From: Streptomyces sp. I05A-00742
GTDB taxonomy: Bacteria > Actinomycetota > Actinomycetes > Streptomycetales > Streptomycetaceae
NCBI RefSeq assembly: GCF_013055795.1
Contig: NZ_JABETO010000003.1
Coordinates: forward strand, 123,850-187,849
Reading direction: 5' to 3'
DNA length: 64,000 nt
A program made the position numbers and the translations under genes. Shown piece by piece: positions 54,770-64,000 of this stretch (position 1 is its first letter; every line of letters begins with the position of its first letter). Below the pieces are notes generated by a model. That model was not told the origin of the DNA. It searched no databases and saw nothing but the letters and a program-made list of their open reading frames with translations.

Positions 54770-55243
54770 TCACTGGCTGTTGGTACCGAAGTCCTCCGGC
54801 GAGATCTGGTCGAGGAACTCGCGGAACTTCTCCACCTCGTCCTCCTGCTCGTCCGGGATCGCGATGCCCGCGTCGTCCAGCACCCCGTCACTGCCGTAGA
54901 TCGGCGTACCGGTGCGCAGGGCCAGCGCTATGGCGTCGGACGGCCGCGCACTGACCTCCACCCCGCTGGCGAAGACCAGCTCCGCGTAGAACACGCCTTC
55001 GCGCAGGTCCGTGATGCGGACCTCGGCGAGCTGCTGCCCCACCGCCTCCAGCACGTCCTTGAACAGGTCGTGGGTCAGCGGCCGGGCCGGAGCCATCCCC
55101 TGCTGTGCGAAGGCGATGGCTGTCGCCTCCCCCGGTCCGATCCAAATGGGGAGGTAGCGGTCGCCTCCCACTTCACGCAGGAGCACGATCGGCTGGTTGG
55201 AGGGCATTTCCACCCGGACACCCACGACATCGAGCTCGTTCAC
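54770..55243 (-). CDS. Bifunctional nuclease-family protein (DUF151)
   Basis: A 157-residue BFN/DUF151 protein (MNELDVVGVRVEMPSNQPIVLLREVGGDRYLPIWIGPGEATAIAFAQQG, then RPSDAIALALRTGTPIY), the family of plant and bacterial nucleases with DNase/RNase activity reported for a few members. The C-terminal 25 residues are acidic. It corresponds in position to Rv1829. The start is GTG. It lies 52 bp from ftsR, probably in the same transcription unit. Confidence 0.92.
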   Translation of the reverse strand: MNELDVVGVRVEMPSNQPIVLLREVGGDRYLPIWIGPGEATAIAFAQQGMAPARPLTHDLFKDVLEAVGQQLAEVRITDLREGVFYAELVFASGVEVSARPSDAIALALRTGTPIYGSDGVLDDAGIAIPDEQEDEVEKFREFLDQISPEDFGTNSQ

Positions 55244-55295
55244 ACAGCAACCCTAGGACGTGCTCGGCCGGTTTGGGTAGTCGGGGCGCCTTCGG

Positions 55296-56072
55296 TCACT
55301 GTCCGCGCAATTGGAGCGCGGAGCGCACCAGGGCGGCGTGCAGCCGTACGGACAGTCCGGCCAGCTCGCGCGCGGTGGCCTCCGCGTGGGCCCTGGTCTG
55401 CGGGTTACGGTGCCTGCGCAGCGGTGCGACCACCTGTTCGACCAGGCCGGCCTCGCGGTCGGCGGCCGCCTTCATGGCCCGTAGGTGCCGCGGCTCCAGC
55501 CCGAAACGTCCCAGGTCAGCGACGAGCCGGGCGACGGCGACGGAATCGGCGGCGAATCCGCCGTCCGGGTGGGGGGTGACCAGGCCGTACGACTCCCACT
55601 CCGTGAGCTCCCCCTCGGTCACTCCCGTGGCCTCCAGCAGCTCGGCACGGCCGGTGCGGCCGCCGGGCCCCGCGGAGGCGTGCTCGGGACCGGAGTCCGC
55701 CTCCACGTCCTCGCCCGGCTCACCGAGGTCGAGAGCGTCGCGGGGCTGGCCGGGGGCGGGCAGCTGGATCCGCTCGCCGCGGGCCAGCGCGTCCAGGTAC
55801 TCGCGGATGACCTTCAGCGGCAGATAGTGATCGCGCTGCATCCGCAGCACCTGGGCCAGCCGCTCCACGTCCGCCGTACTGAATTTGCGGTAGCCGGACG
55901 GCGTCCGCTGCGGCTCGACCAGGCCCTCCGCCTCCAGAAACCGGATCTTGGAGATGGTGACCTCGGGGAATTCCTCGCGCAGCAGGTTGAGCACCGTACC
56001 GATGCTCACCGGCCGTCCCTCCGCACCGGCGGTGCCGGAGGAGCCGGCACCGCCCGACGGTGTCTGAAGCAT
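55296..56072 (-). CDS. ftsR: MerR-family regulator FtsR
   Basis: A 258-residue MerR protein. The HTH and wing lie at residues 22-90 (SIGTVLNLLREEFPEVTISKIRFLEAEGLVEPQRTPSGYRKFSTADVERLAQVLRMQRDHYLPLKVIREYL), and the C-terminal effector-like half (about 145-255) is typical of FtsR/Rv1828. In Corynebacterium FtsR activates ftsZ. It lies 17 bp downstream of the FHA gene in the conserved garA-ftsR-BNR-MerR order. An added acidic linker (about 110-140) separates the halves. Confidence 0.9.
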   Translation of the reverse strand: MLQTPSGGAGSSGTAGAEGRPVSIGTVLNLLREEFPEVTISKIRFLEAEGLVEPQRTPSGYRKFSTADVERLAQVLRMQRDHYLPLKVIREYLDALARGERIQLPAPGQPRDALDLGEPGEDVEADSGPEHASAGPGGRTGRAELLEATGVTEGELTEWESYGLVTPHPDGGFAADSVAVARLVADLGRFGLEPRHLRAMKAAADREAGLVEQVVAPLRRHRNPQTRAHAEATARELAGLSVRLHAALVRSALQLRGQ

Positions 56073-56089
56073 GGCCTTCCCCTGGTAGG

Positions 56090-56863
56090 TCAGATGCCCC
56101 GCTGGCTGCCGAAGAAGACCAGGCGGTACTTGCCGATCTGCACCTCGTCACCGTTCGACAGCACGGCGGAGTCGATCTGTTCCCGGTTGACGTACGTGCC
56201 GTTGAGGCTGCCGACGTCCGTGACGCTGAAGCCGCCGTCGTGGCCCCGCCGGAACTCCACGTGCCGGCGCGAGACGGTCACGTCGTCGAGGAAGATGTCG
56301 CTCTGCGGGTGCCGGCCCGCCGTGGTCACCTCGCCGTCCAGCAGGAAGCGGCTGCCCGAGTTGGGACCGCGCCGGACGACCAGCAGCGCCGACCCCAGCG
56401 GCAGCGCCTCCACGGCGGCCTGGGCCTCCGGGGAGAGCGACGGGATGGCCGTCTGGCCGGTGGTCTCGGAGTCGTACGCCTCCAGACCCGAGATGGAGAT
56501 CGTGGACGTGGTCTCCGACGCGCGCTCGGCGACGGCACCGGGCCGCAGCGGCGCACCGCAGTTGGAGCAGAAACGGCTGTTCTCGCCGTTCCGGTGACCA
56601 CACCTCGTACAGACCAAGGCAGCCCCTTCCCCCGCACCCGACATCGGCGTCCCGAGACCTATACGGCCGGTCGCCGAGGGATCACCGGGAGGAACTCCCT
56701 GCCCACCCGGGGCACCGCCGGAAACACCCATCTGATCGCGGAACAGGGGACGCCCCTCCTGGCCCCGCTCATCGCCTTCCACCGGAGCCGAGGCCCGGTG
56801 GCGCGCGGAACCGCCGCCACTCTGGCGTGCGCTCTTGCCGAACAACTTCGCAAACAACTTCAC
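56090..56863 (-). CDS. garA: FHA-domain protein GarA-like with zinc ribbon
   Basis: A 257-residue signalling protein. A basic N terminus is followed by a zinc ribbon (C85, C88, C99, C102: CTRCGHRNGENSRFCSNCG), the motif ETTS at residues 117-120, which is the phosphorylation site of PknB/PknG in GarA/OdhI, and a C-terminal FHA domain (ALLVVRRGPNSGSRFLLDG, TTAGRHPQSDIFLDDVTVSRRHVEF, VGSLNGTYVN). In its unphosphorylated form GarA inhibits 2-oxoglutarate dehydrogenase. GTG 56863 is chosen because AAGGGGAA lies upstream. The neighbours match the mycobacterial locus. Confidence 0.92.
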   Translation of the reverse strand: MKLFAKLFGKSARQSGGGSARHRASAPVEGDERGQEGRPLFRDQMGVSGGAPGGQGVPPGDPSATGRIGLGTPMSGAGEGAALVCTRCGHRNGENSRFCSNCGAPLRPGAVAERASETTSTISISGLEAYDSETTGQTAIPSLSPEAQAAVEALPLGSALLVVRRGPNSGSRFLLDGEVTTAGRHPQSDIFLDDVTVSRRHVEFRRGHDGGFSVTDVGSLNGTYVNREQIDSAVLSNGDEVQIGKYRLVFFGSQRGI

Positions 56864-57053
56864 GGGCGATTCCCCTTGACCGAAACAGACCCGCCCGTGG
56901 GGCAGGACAAACCCTCGATGCACACACCGTCCGACCTGAACATCCTTACAACGTCCATGGCCGACAGACAGTTTCCATCACGCACCCCCATCTTGGTGCG
57001 CCGACCCCCCGCAACTTCCCGCCCTCCCCGCAGAGCCCCTGCGTTCGCCCGAC

Positions 57054-58028
57054 TCACTGCGATGACGACCGAGCGTAGTCAGGCCGCTTCGCCGGACGCA
57101 AGGCGTCAACATTGATCTTCTCAGACCGGGAGATGTCCACCCCGGCCTGCTCCTTCTGCAGAGTCTGCACCACACCACCGGGGATGTTGAGAGCGGGCTT
57201 CAGATCGTCGGGCTTGCCGATGACCTTGAACTTGTACGGCTGCGAGACCTTCTTGCCGTCGATCTCCACCCTCCCCGCGCTGCCCGAGAAATATGTACCG
57301 GCGACCACACGGACATCGTTCACCTGGATCGCCTCGGCGCCCGCGGCCCGCAACTCCTGGACGGCGTCGAGCAGCATGTCGGACTCCACCGACCCCTTGC
57401 TGTCGCTCACCGTGAGGACGATGCCGGGCCCCTGCGCGGCGACCGTGCCCGCCAGCACCCCGAGCTGCTGCTCCTTCTGCGCCGTCTGCTTACGGGCCTC
57501 CGCGGCCTGGTTGGAGCTGTTCTCCAGCTCCGTCCGCTGGCCCTCCAGCTTCCGCTTCTCGTCCTGCAGCCGCTTGGTGCGGTTGTCCAGCTCGTCCAGG
57601 ATCCGCACCAGGTCCTCCTGGCGCGCCCCGCGCAGCACACTGCTCCCGCTGTTCGACCGGACCTGGATCGCCAGCCCCAGGCCCAGCACGCACAGCAGCA
57701 GGGCGACGGTCAGCTGCGCCCGGGTCAGCCGGGGCGGCCACAGGCCCTTGACGAGCCGCTGACGCCCCGTCAGGGGGGCTGTGGCCGGTGGCTCCGGCGG
57801 AGGGCCGGACGGCGGCGGCGTACCGCCCGCAGGGCCCTCCCCGGCCGCGTGCCCGGGCCGCCCCGCCGGCTCCGGGCGCTCCTGCGGTCCGGAGGGCTCC
57901 GCTTCGGGCGTACCCGGCCCGGTGTCCTTCCGCTTCCGGTCCCCGGCGCCGGGTTCCACCGGCCCGGTCCCGTCCCCGGCGGGCCCCTGGGATTTCTTCG
58001 GCTCCTCGGGCGTGTCGTCGGTGCTCAT
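57054..58028 (-). CDS. DUF881 membrane protein
   Basis: A 324-residue single-pass membrane protein. A cytosolic Pro/Gly/Glu tail (residues 1-85), one TM helix (LTVALLLCVLGLGLAIQV), a coiled coil (about 130-170, RILDELDNRTKRLQDEKRKLEGQRTELENSSNQAAEARKQ) and the extracellular DUF881 domain (GPGIVLTVSDSK, DVRVVAGTYFSG). Similar to Rv1825-type proteins placed near division genes. The start is 5 bp downstream of the sbp stop, in the DUF881-Sbp-DUF881 operon. A role in envelope growth or division is inferred. Confidence 0.9.
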   Translation of the reverse strand: MSTDDTPEEPKKSQGPAGDGTGPVEPGAGDRKRKDTGPGTPEAEPSGPQERPEPAGRPGHAAGEGPAGGTPPPSGPPPEPPATAPLTGRQRLVKGLWPPRLTRAQLTVALLLCVLGLGLAIQVRSNSGSSVLRGARQEDLVRILDELDNRTKRLQDEKRKLEGQRTELENSSNQAAEARKQTAQKEQQLGVLAGTVAAQGPGIVLTVSDSKGSVESDMLLDAVQELRAAGAEAIQVNDVRVVAGTYFSGSAGRVEIDGKKVSQPYKFKVIGKPDDLKPALNIPGGVVQTLQKEQAGVDISRSEKINVDALRPAKRPDYARSSSQ

Positions 58029-58033
58029 CGGCC

Positions 58034-58366
58034 TCACGCCCGGAAGACGTGCCGCCGGATGGCGGCGGCGTTGGAGAAGATACGGATGCCCAGGACGACC
58101 ACCACACCGGTGGACAGCTGCGCGCCGACCCCCAGCTTGTCGCCCAGGAAGACGATGAGGGCCGCGACGACCACGTTCGACAGGAACGACACCACGAAGA
58201 CCTTGTCGTCGAAGATGCCGTCCAGCATGGCCCTGAGCCCGCCGAACACCGCGTCGAGCGCCGCGACGACGGCGATCGGAAGGTAGGGCTCGACCGCCGT
58301 CGGCACCACGGGGCGGACCACCAGCCCGACCACGACTCCCACAATGAGGCCCAATACGGCGATCAC
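58034..58366 (-). CDS. sbp: Small basic protein Sbp (DUF1290)
   Basis: A 110-residue membrane protein with three predicted helices (about residues 1-22, 27-45 and 55-75, with a fourth amphipathic one), recognised by VVGLVVRPVVPTAVEPYLPIAVVAALDAVFGGLRAMLDGIFDDKVFVVSFLSN. Sbp lies next to division genes in many Gram-positives. The start GTG overlaps the upstream DUF881 stop (GTGA), and the next DUF881 gene follows within 5 bp, so the three are one operon. Confidence 0.93.
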   Translation of the reverse strand: MIAVLGLIVGVVVGLVVRPVVPTAVEPYLPIAVVAALDAVFGGLRAMLDGIFDDKVFVVSFLSNVVVAALIVFLGDKLGVGAQLSTGVVVVLGIRIFSNAAAIRRHVFRA

Positions 58367-59280
58367 GATGTGCCCTTCCCTGTGTCGGCGGCGCGGCCGG
58401 CCGCGCCGCCCTCCTGCGGCCGTGCGGTGTGTACGGTCAGACTCGGCGCGGGCGGCAGCCGGATCTCGTCCTCGACGGAGATGGTCGCCCTGACCCCGTA
58501 GTTCTGCTGGAGCACGTGCAGGTACTGTCCGTCGACGCTGTCCTGGAACGAGGTGCTCATCCGCCGGCCGTCGCCGATCGCCAGCACCGTGTACGGCGGC
58601 ACCAGCGGCCTGTTGTCCACCAGTATGGCGTCACCCGCCGCCCTGATCGCCGACAGAGACGTCAGGCGCTGGCCGTTGATGGCCACGGCCTCGGCGCCCG
58701 CCTGCCACAGTCCGTTGACGACCCGTTGCATGTCATGGTCGCGCACCCGGCCGGTGTCCGAGAAGCCGCTGCTCTCCCGGGGACCGCCGCCCCCGGACTT
58801 CGCCTGCTTGGCGTCGTCGACGACCACCTTCACCCCGGGCCCCCGCACCGGCGTGGCCCCGGCGAGCAGGGAGACCAACTCGGCCTTGTCCCCGCCGTGT
58901 TCCTCCAGGGCCTCGCGCTGCCGGCTGCCCACGGACTCCCGGAGACCGTTGACGTCCTTCTGCAGCCCGTCCGCCGCCGACGTCTCCGTCTCGATGCGGT
59001 CGATGAGCTGCTCGCGCTCCTTGGCCAGCGTCGGTGCCGATATCCGCGCCTGCGCGGCTCCCAGCGTCACGACCACCGCGGCCAGCAGCAGCGCCGCGGC
59101 GAGCCCCAGCCTGGCCCGCAGCTTGCCCGGCAGTTCCTTGCCGCCCTCGGCCCGCCGGGCCGCCGCCTCCGCGTACCCGTCGTCCAGGCTGTGATCCATC
59201 ACATTGGTCAGCAGCGACATGGAGGCGTCGGGGCGCGGAGGCGGTGCGGGGGTCCTCCGAACGGGGGGCTGCTGCGACAT
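58363..59280 (-). CDS. DUF881 membrane protein
   Basis: A 305-residue paralogue of the downstream DUF881 protein: a short cytosolic tail, one TM helix (ARLGLAAALLLAAVVVTLGAAQ), a coiled coil (about 85-125, LAKEREQLIDRIETETSAADGLQKDVNGLRESVGSRQREALEEH) and the extracellular DUF881 domain (GPGVKVVVDDAK, LWQAGAEAVAINGQRLTSLSAIRAAGDAILVDNR). The start MSQQPP is used. It is first gene of the DUF881-Sbp-DUF881 operon, corresponding to Rv1823. A promoter probably lies in the 146-bp spacer after the nucleotidyltransferase gene. Confidence 0.9.
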   Translation of the reverse strand: MSQQPPVRRTPAPPPRPDASMSLLTNVMDHSLDDGYAEAAARRAEGGKELPGKLRARLGLAAALLLAAVVVTLGAAQARISAPTLAKEREQLIDRIETETSAADGLQKDVNGLRESVGSRQREALEEHGGDKAELVSLLAGATPVRGPGVKVVVDDAKQAKSGGGGPRESSGFSDTGRVRDHDMQRVVNGLWQAGAEAVAINGQRLTSLSAIRAAGDAILVDNRPLVPPYTVLAIGDGRRMSTSFQDSVDGQYLHVLQQNYGVRATISVEDEIRLPPAPSLTVHTARPQEGGAAGRAADTGKGTS

Positions 59281-59390
59281 GCCGCACATCGTCGCACGTC
59301 GGGGGCGCCGTCTCCCAATGGCCCCACCGGCGTGCCGGAACGGGACCGGAAGCGGCGCCCCCGGTGCTCAGCGCCTCCGCCGTACGCCCG

Positions 59391-59409
59391 GCGCCCCACG
59401 ACGGGGCGC
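59391..59409 (-). terminator. Terminator hairpin after the sugar nucleotidyltransferase gene
   Basis: GCGCCCC pairs perfectly with GGGGCGC around ACGAC, 18 bp downstream of the stop. Confidence 0.55.
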
Positions 59410-59426
59410 GGGCCCGGCGGGGGCGT

Positions 59427-61922
59427 TCACCGCCCGGCGCCGTCCACCACGGCCGACCACTCGTCGAGCAGCGCCCGGGCCGAGGCGTCGTCAGGACCCT
59501 CCGCCCAGAGGTGCGTCACGGCCTCCGCCGGGTCGGGCAGCACCATCACCCACCGCCCGTCGGCCTCCACGACCCGGACCCCGTCGGTCGTGTCGACCGA
59601 ACGGTCCCCGGCCGCCTCGACCACCTGCCGCATCACCAGACCCTTGACCGCCCACGGCGTCGCCAGGTCCCGCCGCAGGACGTGCGCCCGCGGGATGCGC
59701 GCGTCGATCTGACTCAGCGTGAGCTGAGTGCGCGCCACCAGCCCGACCAGCCGGACGAAGGCCGCCGTGCCGTCGAAGACGCTGCTGGACTCCGGCACGA
59801 TGAAGCCGCCGCGCCCGTCCCCGCCGAAGATCGTCGAGTCGGCCCGGCCCACCCGGGTCAGATCGTCCGGCGACGTCGTCGTCCACTCCACCTGCGTACC
59901 GTGGTACGCGGCCACCTGCTCGGCGATCCGTGTCGTCGTCACCGGAAGCGCCACCCGTCCGCTGCGCCGCTCGGCGGCAACCAGATCGAGCAGCACCAGC
60001 AGGGCCCGGTCGTCCTCGACGATCCGCCCCCGCTCGTCCACCAGCGAGATCCGCTCGCCCACGGGGTCGAAGCGCACCCCGAACGCCGCCCGCGCGGACG
60101 CCACGATCTCCCCGAGCCGCACCAGGCCGGACCGCCGGGCGTCGGCGGTCTCGGTCGGCCGCGCCTCGTCCAGTCCGGAGTTGATGGTCAGCGCCTCCAC
60201 ACCGAGCCGCCCGAGGAGGCTGGGCAGAACGAGCCCTGCGCTGCCGTTCGACGCGTCGACGACGACCTTCAGCCCCGCCTCGGCGACGCCCGAGGTGTCG
60301 ACGGACCGCAGCAGCGACCCCGTGTACGAGTCGTAGACGCTCGACGGGAAGGACAGGTCACCGATCTCGCCGGGGAACGCGCGCCGGTACTCCTGCCGGG
60401 CGTACACCCGGTCCAGCTTCCGCTGGCCCGCCTGCGAGAGATCCGCCCCGCGCTCGTCGAAGAACATGATGTCGACCGAGTCCGGCACCCCGGGAGTGGT
60501 ACGGATCATGATCCCGCCCGCGCTGCCCCGCGCGGTCTGCTGCCGCGCCACCGGCAGCGGAACGTTCTCCAGGTCCCGCACCTCGATCGCACTGGCCTGC
60601 AGCGCCGAGATCACCGCCCGCTTGAGCGCCCGCGCGCCCCGGGAGTGGTCCCGCGCCGTGGTGACCGTCGCGCCCTTCTTGAGCGTCGTGGCGTACGCGC
60701 CGGCCAGCCGCACCGCCAGCTCCGGCGTGATCTCCACATTGAGGATCCCCGACACGCCCCGCGCCCCGAACAGATGCGCCTGGCCCCGCGACTCCCAGAT
60801 GACCGAGGTGTTGACGAACGCGCCGGCCTCGATCGTCTTGAAGGGGTAGACCCGGACGTTCCCCTGGATGATCGATTCCTCACCGACGAGACACTCGTCG
60901 CCGATGACGGCACCGTCCTCGATCCGCGCGGCGCGCATGATGTCGGTGTTCTTGCCGACGACACAGCCCCGCAGATTGCTCTGCTGGCCGATGTAGACGT
61001 TGTCGTGGACGACGGCCTTATGAAGAAAGGCTCCGCTCTTGACGACGACATTGGAACCGACGACGGTGTGCTCGCGGATCTCGGCGCCGGCTTCGACCTT
61101 GGCGTAGTCGCCGATGTAGAGCGGGCCGCGCAGCTCGGCGTCCGGATGGACCTCGGCTCCCTCGGCGACCCACACGCCGGGCGAGATCTCGAAACCGTCT
61201 ATTTCGACGTCCACCTTGCGTTCCAGGATGTCGGCCTGGGCCTTGACGTAGCTCTCGTGAGTGCCGACGTCCTCCCAGTAGCCCTCGGCGATGTAGCCGT
61301 AGATGGGCTTGCCTTCCTTCATCAGCTGGGGGAAGACATCACCCGACCAGTCGACGGGAACGTCCGGCGCCACGTAATTGAAGACCTCGGGCTCCATGAC
61401 GTAGATGCCCGTGTTCACGGTGTCGGAGAAGACCTGACCCCAGGTCGGCTTCTCCAGGAAACGCTCGACCTTCCCCGCCTCGTCGACGATGGTGATGCCG
61501 AATTCGAGCGGGTTGGGCACCCGGGTGAGACAGACGGTGACCAGGGCGCCCTTTTCCTTGTGGAACCGGATGAGATCCGTCAGGTCGAAATCGGTGAGGG
61601 CGTCGCCCGAGATGACGAGGAAGGTGTCGTCCTTGAGGGCTTCTTCCGCGTTCTTGACGCTTCCCGCCGTGCCGAGTGGCTTTTCCTCGTTGGCGTAGGT
61701 GAGCTCCATGCCGAGCTCCTCGCCGTCACCGAAGTAGTTCTTCACCAGCGAGGCGAGGAACTGGACGGTCACCACCGTTTCCGTGAGCCCGTGCCGCTTC
61801 AGCAGCCGGAGTACGTGCTCCATGATCGGACGGTTGGCCACCGGCAGGAGCGGCTTGGGCATGCTTGAGGTCATGGGGCGAAGACGAGTGCCTTCGCCAC
61901 CGGCCATCACGACGGCCTTCAT
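59427..61922 (-). CDS. Sugar-1-phosphate nucleotidyltransferase fused to phosphomannomutase-like domain
   Basis: An 831-residue fusion. Residues 1-235 are a nucleotidyltransferase ([42 protein letters not shown]), about 245-345 are left-handed beta-helix hexapeptide repeats ([23 protein letters not shown]), and about 380-831 are phosphoglucomutase/phosphomannomutase-like domains. The catalytic phosphoserine loop (TASHNP) is missing: the position reads [24 protein letters not shown] (469-492). The first half probably makes GDP-mannose or a similar NDP-sugar; the second is probably regulatory. ATG 61922 has no in-frame competitor with similar support. Confidence 0.9.
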   Translation of the reverse strand: MKAVVMAGGEGTRLRPMTSSMPKPLLPVANRPIMEHVLRLLKRHGLTETVVTVQFLASLVKNYFGDGEELGMELTYANEEKPLGTAGSVKNAEEALKDDTFLVISGDALTDFDLTDLIRFHKEKGALVTVCLTRVPNPLEFGITIVDEAGKVERFLEKPTWGQVFSDTVNTGIYVMEPEVFNYVAPDVPVDWSGDVFPQLMKEGKPIYGYIAEGYWEDVGTHESYVKAQADILERKVDVEIDGFEISPGVWVAEGAEVHPDAELRGPLYIGDYAKVEAGAEIREHTVVGSNVVVKSGAFLHKAVVHDNVYIGQQSNLRGCVVGKNTDIMRAARIEDGAVIGDECLVGEESIIQGNVRVYPFKTIEAGAFVNTSVIWESRGQAHLFGARGVSGILNVEITPELAVRLAGAYATTLKKGATVTTARDHSRGARALKRAVISALQASAIEVRDLENVPLPVARQQTARGSAGGIMIRTTPGVPDSVDIMFFDERGADLSQAGQRKLDRVYARQEYRRAFPGEIGDLSFPSSVYDSYTGSLLRSVDTSGVAEAGLKVVVDASNGSAGLVLPSLLGRLGVEALTINSGLDEARPTETADARRSGLVRLGEIVASARAAFGVRFDPVGERISLVDERGRIVEDDRALLVLLDLVAAERRSGRVALPVTTTRIAEQVAAYHGTQVEWTTTSPDDLTRVGRADSTIFGGDGRGGFIVPESSSVFDGTAAFVRLVGLVARTQLTLSQIDARIPRAHVLRRDLATPWAVKGLVMRQVVEAAGDRSVDTTDGVRVVEADGRWVMVLPDPAEAVTHLWAEGPDDASARALLDEWSAVVDGAGR

Positions 61923-61996
61923 GTCGGAAGCGTCCTCCTTGAGAGATGACGGACCGCCGACGAAATCGCCTCGATGAACCTGCGCCCAGGGCGAGA

Positions 61997-62605
61997 TCAG
62001 TCGGCTGTGGTATCCGCCTTGACCAGTCGGCGGACTTGAACCACATAGAGGATCCCTGCCCACCAATAGAGGGTTGTACCCCATCCGGCGAACGCCCATC
62101 CGAAAACAGTGGCAGGCAGCTGCACCCAGCTGTCATTGTCACTGAGAAGCAGCAGCGGGAAGGCATACATCAAGTTGAACGTGGCAGCCTTGCCGAGGAA
62201 GTTCACCTGAGGCGGCGGGTAACCGTGCCGTCGCAGGATCCACACCATGACCAGGAGCATCGCCTCGCGGGCCAGGAGGGCCGCGGTCAGCCAGAGCGGC
62301 AGGATCTCCCGCCAGGTCAGGCCGACCAGGGTGGAGAGGATGTAGAGCCGGTCGGCCGCCGGGTCGAGCAGCCGGCCGAGGCTGCTGATCTGGTTCCAAC
62401 GCCGCGCGAGCTTGCCGTCGAGATAGTCACTGACGCCGCTCAGCGCCAGCACCAGCAGCGCCCATCCATCGCTCTTCGGACCGCCGAAGACGGGCTGCAG
62501 GATCAGCCACAGGAAGAGCGGGACGCCGACGAGGCGAGCCATGCTGAGGATGTTGGGGATGGTGAGGACGCGGTCGGTCTGGACGCGCGTCTCCTGGACC
62601 TCCAC
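61997..62605 (-). CDS. CDP-alcohol phosphatidyltransferase (PgsA-like)
   Basis: A 202-residue integral membrane enzyme with about six helices. The CDP-alcohol signature is complete: [28 protein letters not shown], with the DG-AR-G-D-D residues. It transfers a phosphatidyl or similar group from a CDP-activated lipid to an alcohol such as glycerol-3-phosphate; position and size match Rv1822 (pgsA2). GTG start with AGGAGG seven bases upstream. It lies directly upstream of the nucleotidyltransferase fusion gene, probably cotranscribed, linking it to lipid or cell-envelope precursors. Confidence 0.92.
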   Translation of the reverse strand: MEVQETRVQTDRVLTIPNILSMARLVGVPLFLWLILQPVFGGPKSDGWALLVLALSGVSDYLDGKLARRWNQISSLGRLLDPAADRLYILSTLVGLTWREILPLWLTAALLAREAMLLVMVWILRRHGYPPPQVNFLGKAATFNLMYAFPLLLLSDNDSWVQLPATVFGWAFAGWGTTLYWWAGILYVVQVRRLVKADTTAD

Positions 62606-62705
62606 CCGGGGGCCTCCTGTGGGGAACGTTCCTGTTGATGCCTCTTGACCTTACCGGTAGCCCGGGAATGCGTGTGCGGGAGGGGCTGCCGGGCCGGTAA
62701 ACGCA

Positions 62706-62749
62706 AGTAAGCCCTGGCAGAGGAGCTGGGCTCCCTGCCAGGGCTTACT
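62706..62749 (-). terminator. rRNA operon terminator
   Basis: A perfect 15-bp stem, AGTAAGCCCTGGCAG with CTGCCAGGGCTTACT, starting 8 bp past the 5S gene. Confidence 0.9.
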
Positions 62750-62757
62750 GAATAATT

Positions 62758-62876
62758 GCTCGGCGGCGTCCTACTCTCCCACACGGTCCCCCATGCAGTA
62801 CCATCGGCGCTGAAAGGCTTAGCTTCCGGGTTCGGAATGTAACCGGGCGTTTCCCTAACGCAATGACCACCGAAAC
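62758..62876 (-). rRNA. rrf: 5S ribosomal RNA
   Basis: About 119 nt on the minus strand, starting GTTTCGGTGGTCATTGCG and ending GGACGCCGCCGAGC, the standard actinobacterial 5S sequence with CCGAACCCGGAAGCTAAG in loop A/B. The ends are set by homology, within a few bases. Confidence 0.95.
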
Positions 62877-62956
62877 ACTATGAAATTAACCCAACCAACC
62901 ATCACTTGCATGGTTTCGGCTGTTCGTTATTTCAGAACAAACACAGTGGACGCGAG

Positions 62957-64000
<1,044 letters not shown>

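Noticed and set aside
59034..61868. 944-codon plus-strand frame
   Set aside because: Antisense to the nucleotidyltransferase fusion and DUF881 gene, which are well supported.

Overview
The window is high-GC DNA with Streptomyces-type gene structure: GTG and TTG starts, AGGAGG ribosome sites, SARP regulators, a proline-rich lipoprotein and DUF5999. Its right end has near-exact gene order with the actinobacterial pgsA2/DUF881/Sbp/GarA/FtsR/MerR/gcvP locus (Mycobacterium tuberculosis Rv1822-Rv1832, from memory) and then runs into an rRNA operon. I see no tRNA, CRISPR array, insertion sequence or attachment site.

Layout. (1) 1-8720, housekeeping and accessory genes: the end of apolipoprotein N-acyltransferase, a Gfo/Idh oxidoreductase, a DinB-fold protein, a lipoprotein, a WYL regulator diverging from a DUF3224 gene across a 13-bp palindrome, uracil-DNA glycosylase, two FabG-like SDRs, a HipA-like kinase coupled to a DUF3037 protein, and a DoxX-like membrane protein. 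(2) About 8.77-33.3 kb, a meroterpenoid biosynthetic cluster. (3) 33.5-48.4 kb, small regulator/transporter modules: a LysR-EamA pair, a MocR-PNPOx-EamA group, a stand-alone Clp N-domain protein, PhzF, a TetR-peroxiredoxin pair, a CPBP protease and a glutamate-cysteine ligase-like enzyme. (4) 48.4-62.6 kb, the conserved core: gcvP behind a tandem glycine riboswitch, DNA polymerase IV, the MerR/BNR/FtsR/GarA block, DUF881-Sbp-DUF881, a sugar nucleotidyltransferase fused to a phosphomannomutase-like domain, and a CDP-alcohol phosphatidyltransferase. (5) 62.7-64 kb, the 3' end of an rRNA operon on the minus strand (23S partial, 5S, terminator).

How the cluster probably works. An RppA-type type III PKS makes 1,3,6,8-tetrahydroxynaphthalene (THN). 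A MomA-like cupin next to it would oxidise THN to flaviolin. A DegT/StrS-family aminotransferase and a SAM methyltransferase in the same plus-strand run would aminate and methylate it, as proposed for furaquinocin/naphterpin-type compounds. A polyprenyl diphosphate synthase supplies the prenyl donor. An NphB-family ABBA prenyltransferase attaches it. A class II (DxDD) terpene cyclase probably cyclises the prenyl chain. A flavin hydroxylase and a Tat-exported, doubly flavinylated BBE-like oxidase tailor the product, and an MMPL protein probably exports it. A free-standing acyl/aryl-AMP ligase and an eroded MbtH-adenylation fusion have no assigned step. Three SARP-family regulators control the locus. 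11-bp-phased CGSCAAG heptamers at both ends of the THN block look like SARP boxes. No mevalonate genes are in the window.

Most unusual points: a DxDD cyclase inside an aminonaphthoquinone-type cluster, a 38-codon peptide gene between two STAND-type SARPs, a SARP with an N-terminal leucine zipper, the eroded MbtH-A fusion, and a phosphomannomutase domain without its phosphoserine loop.
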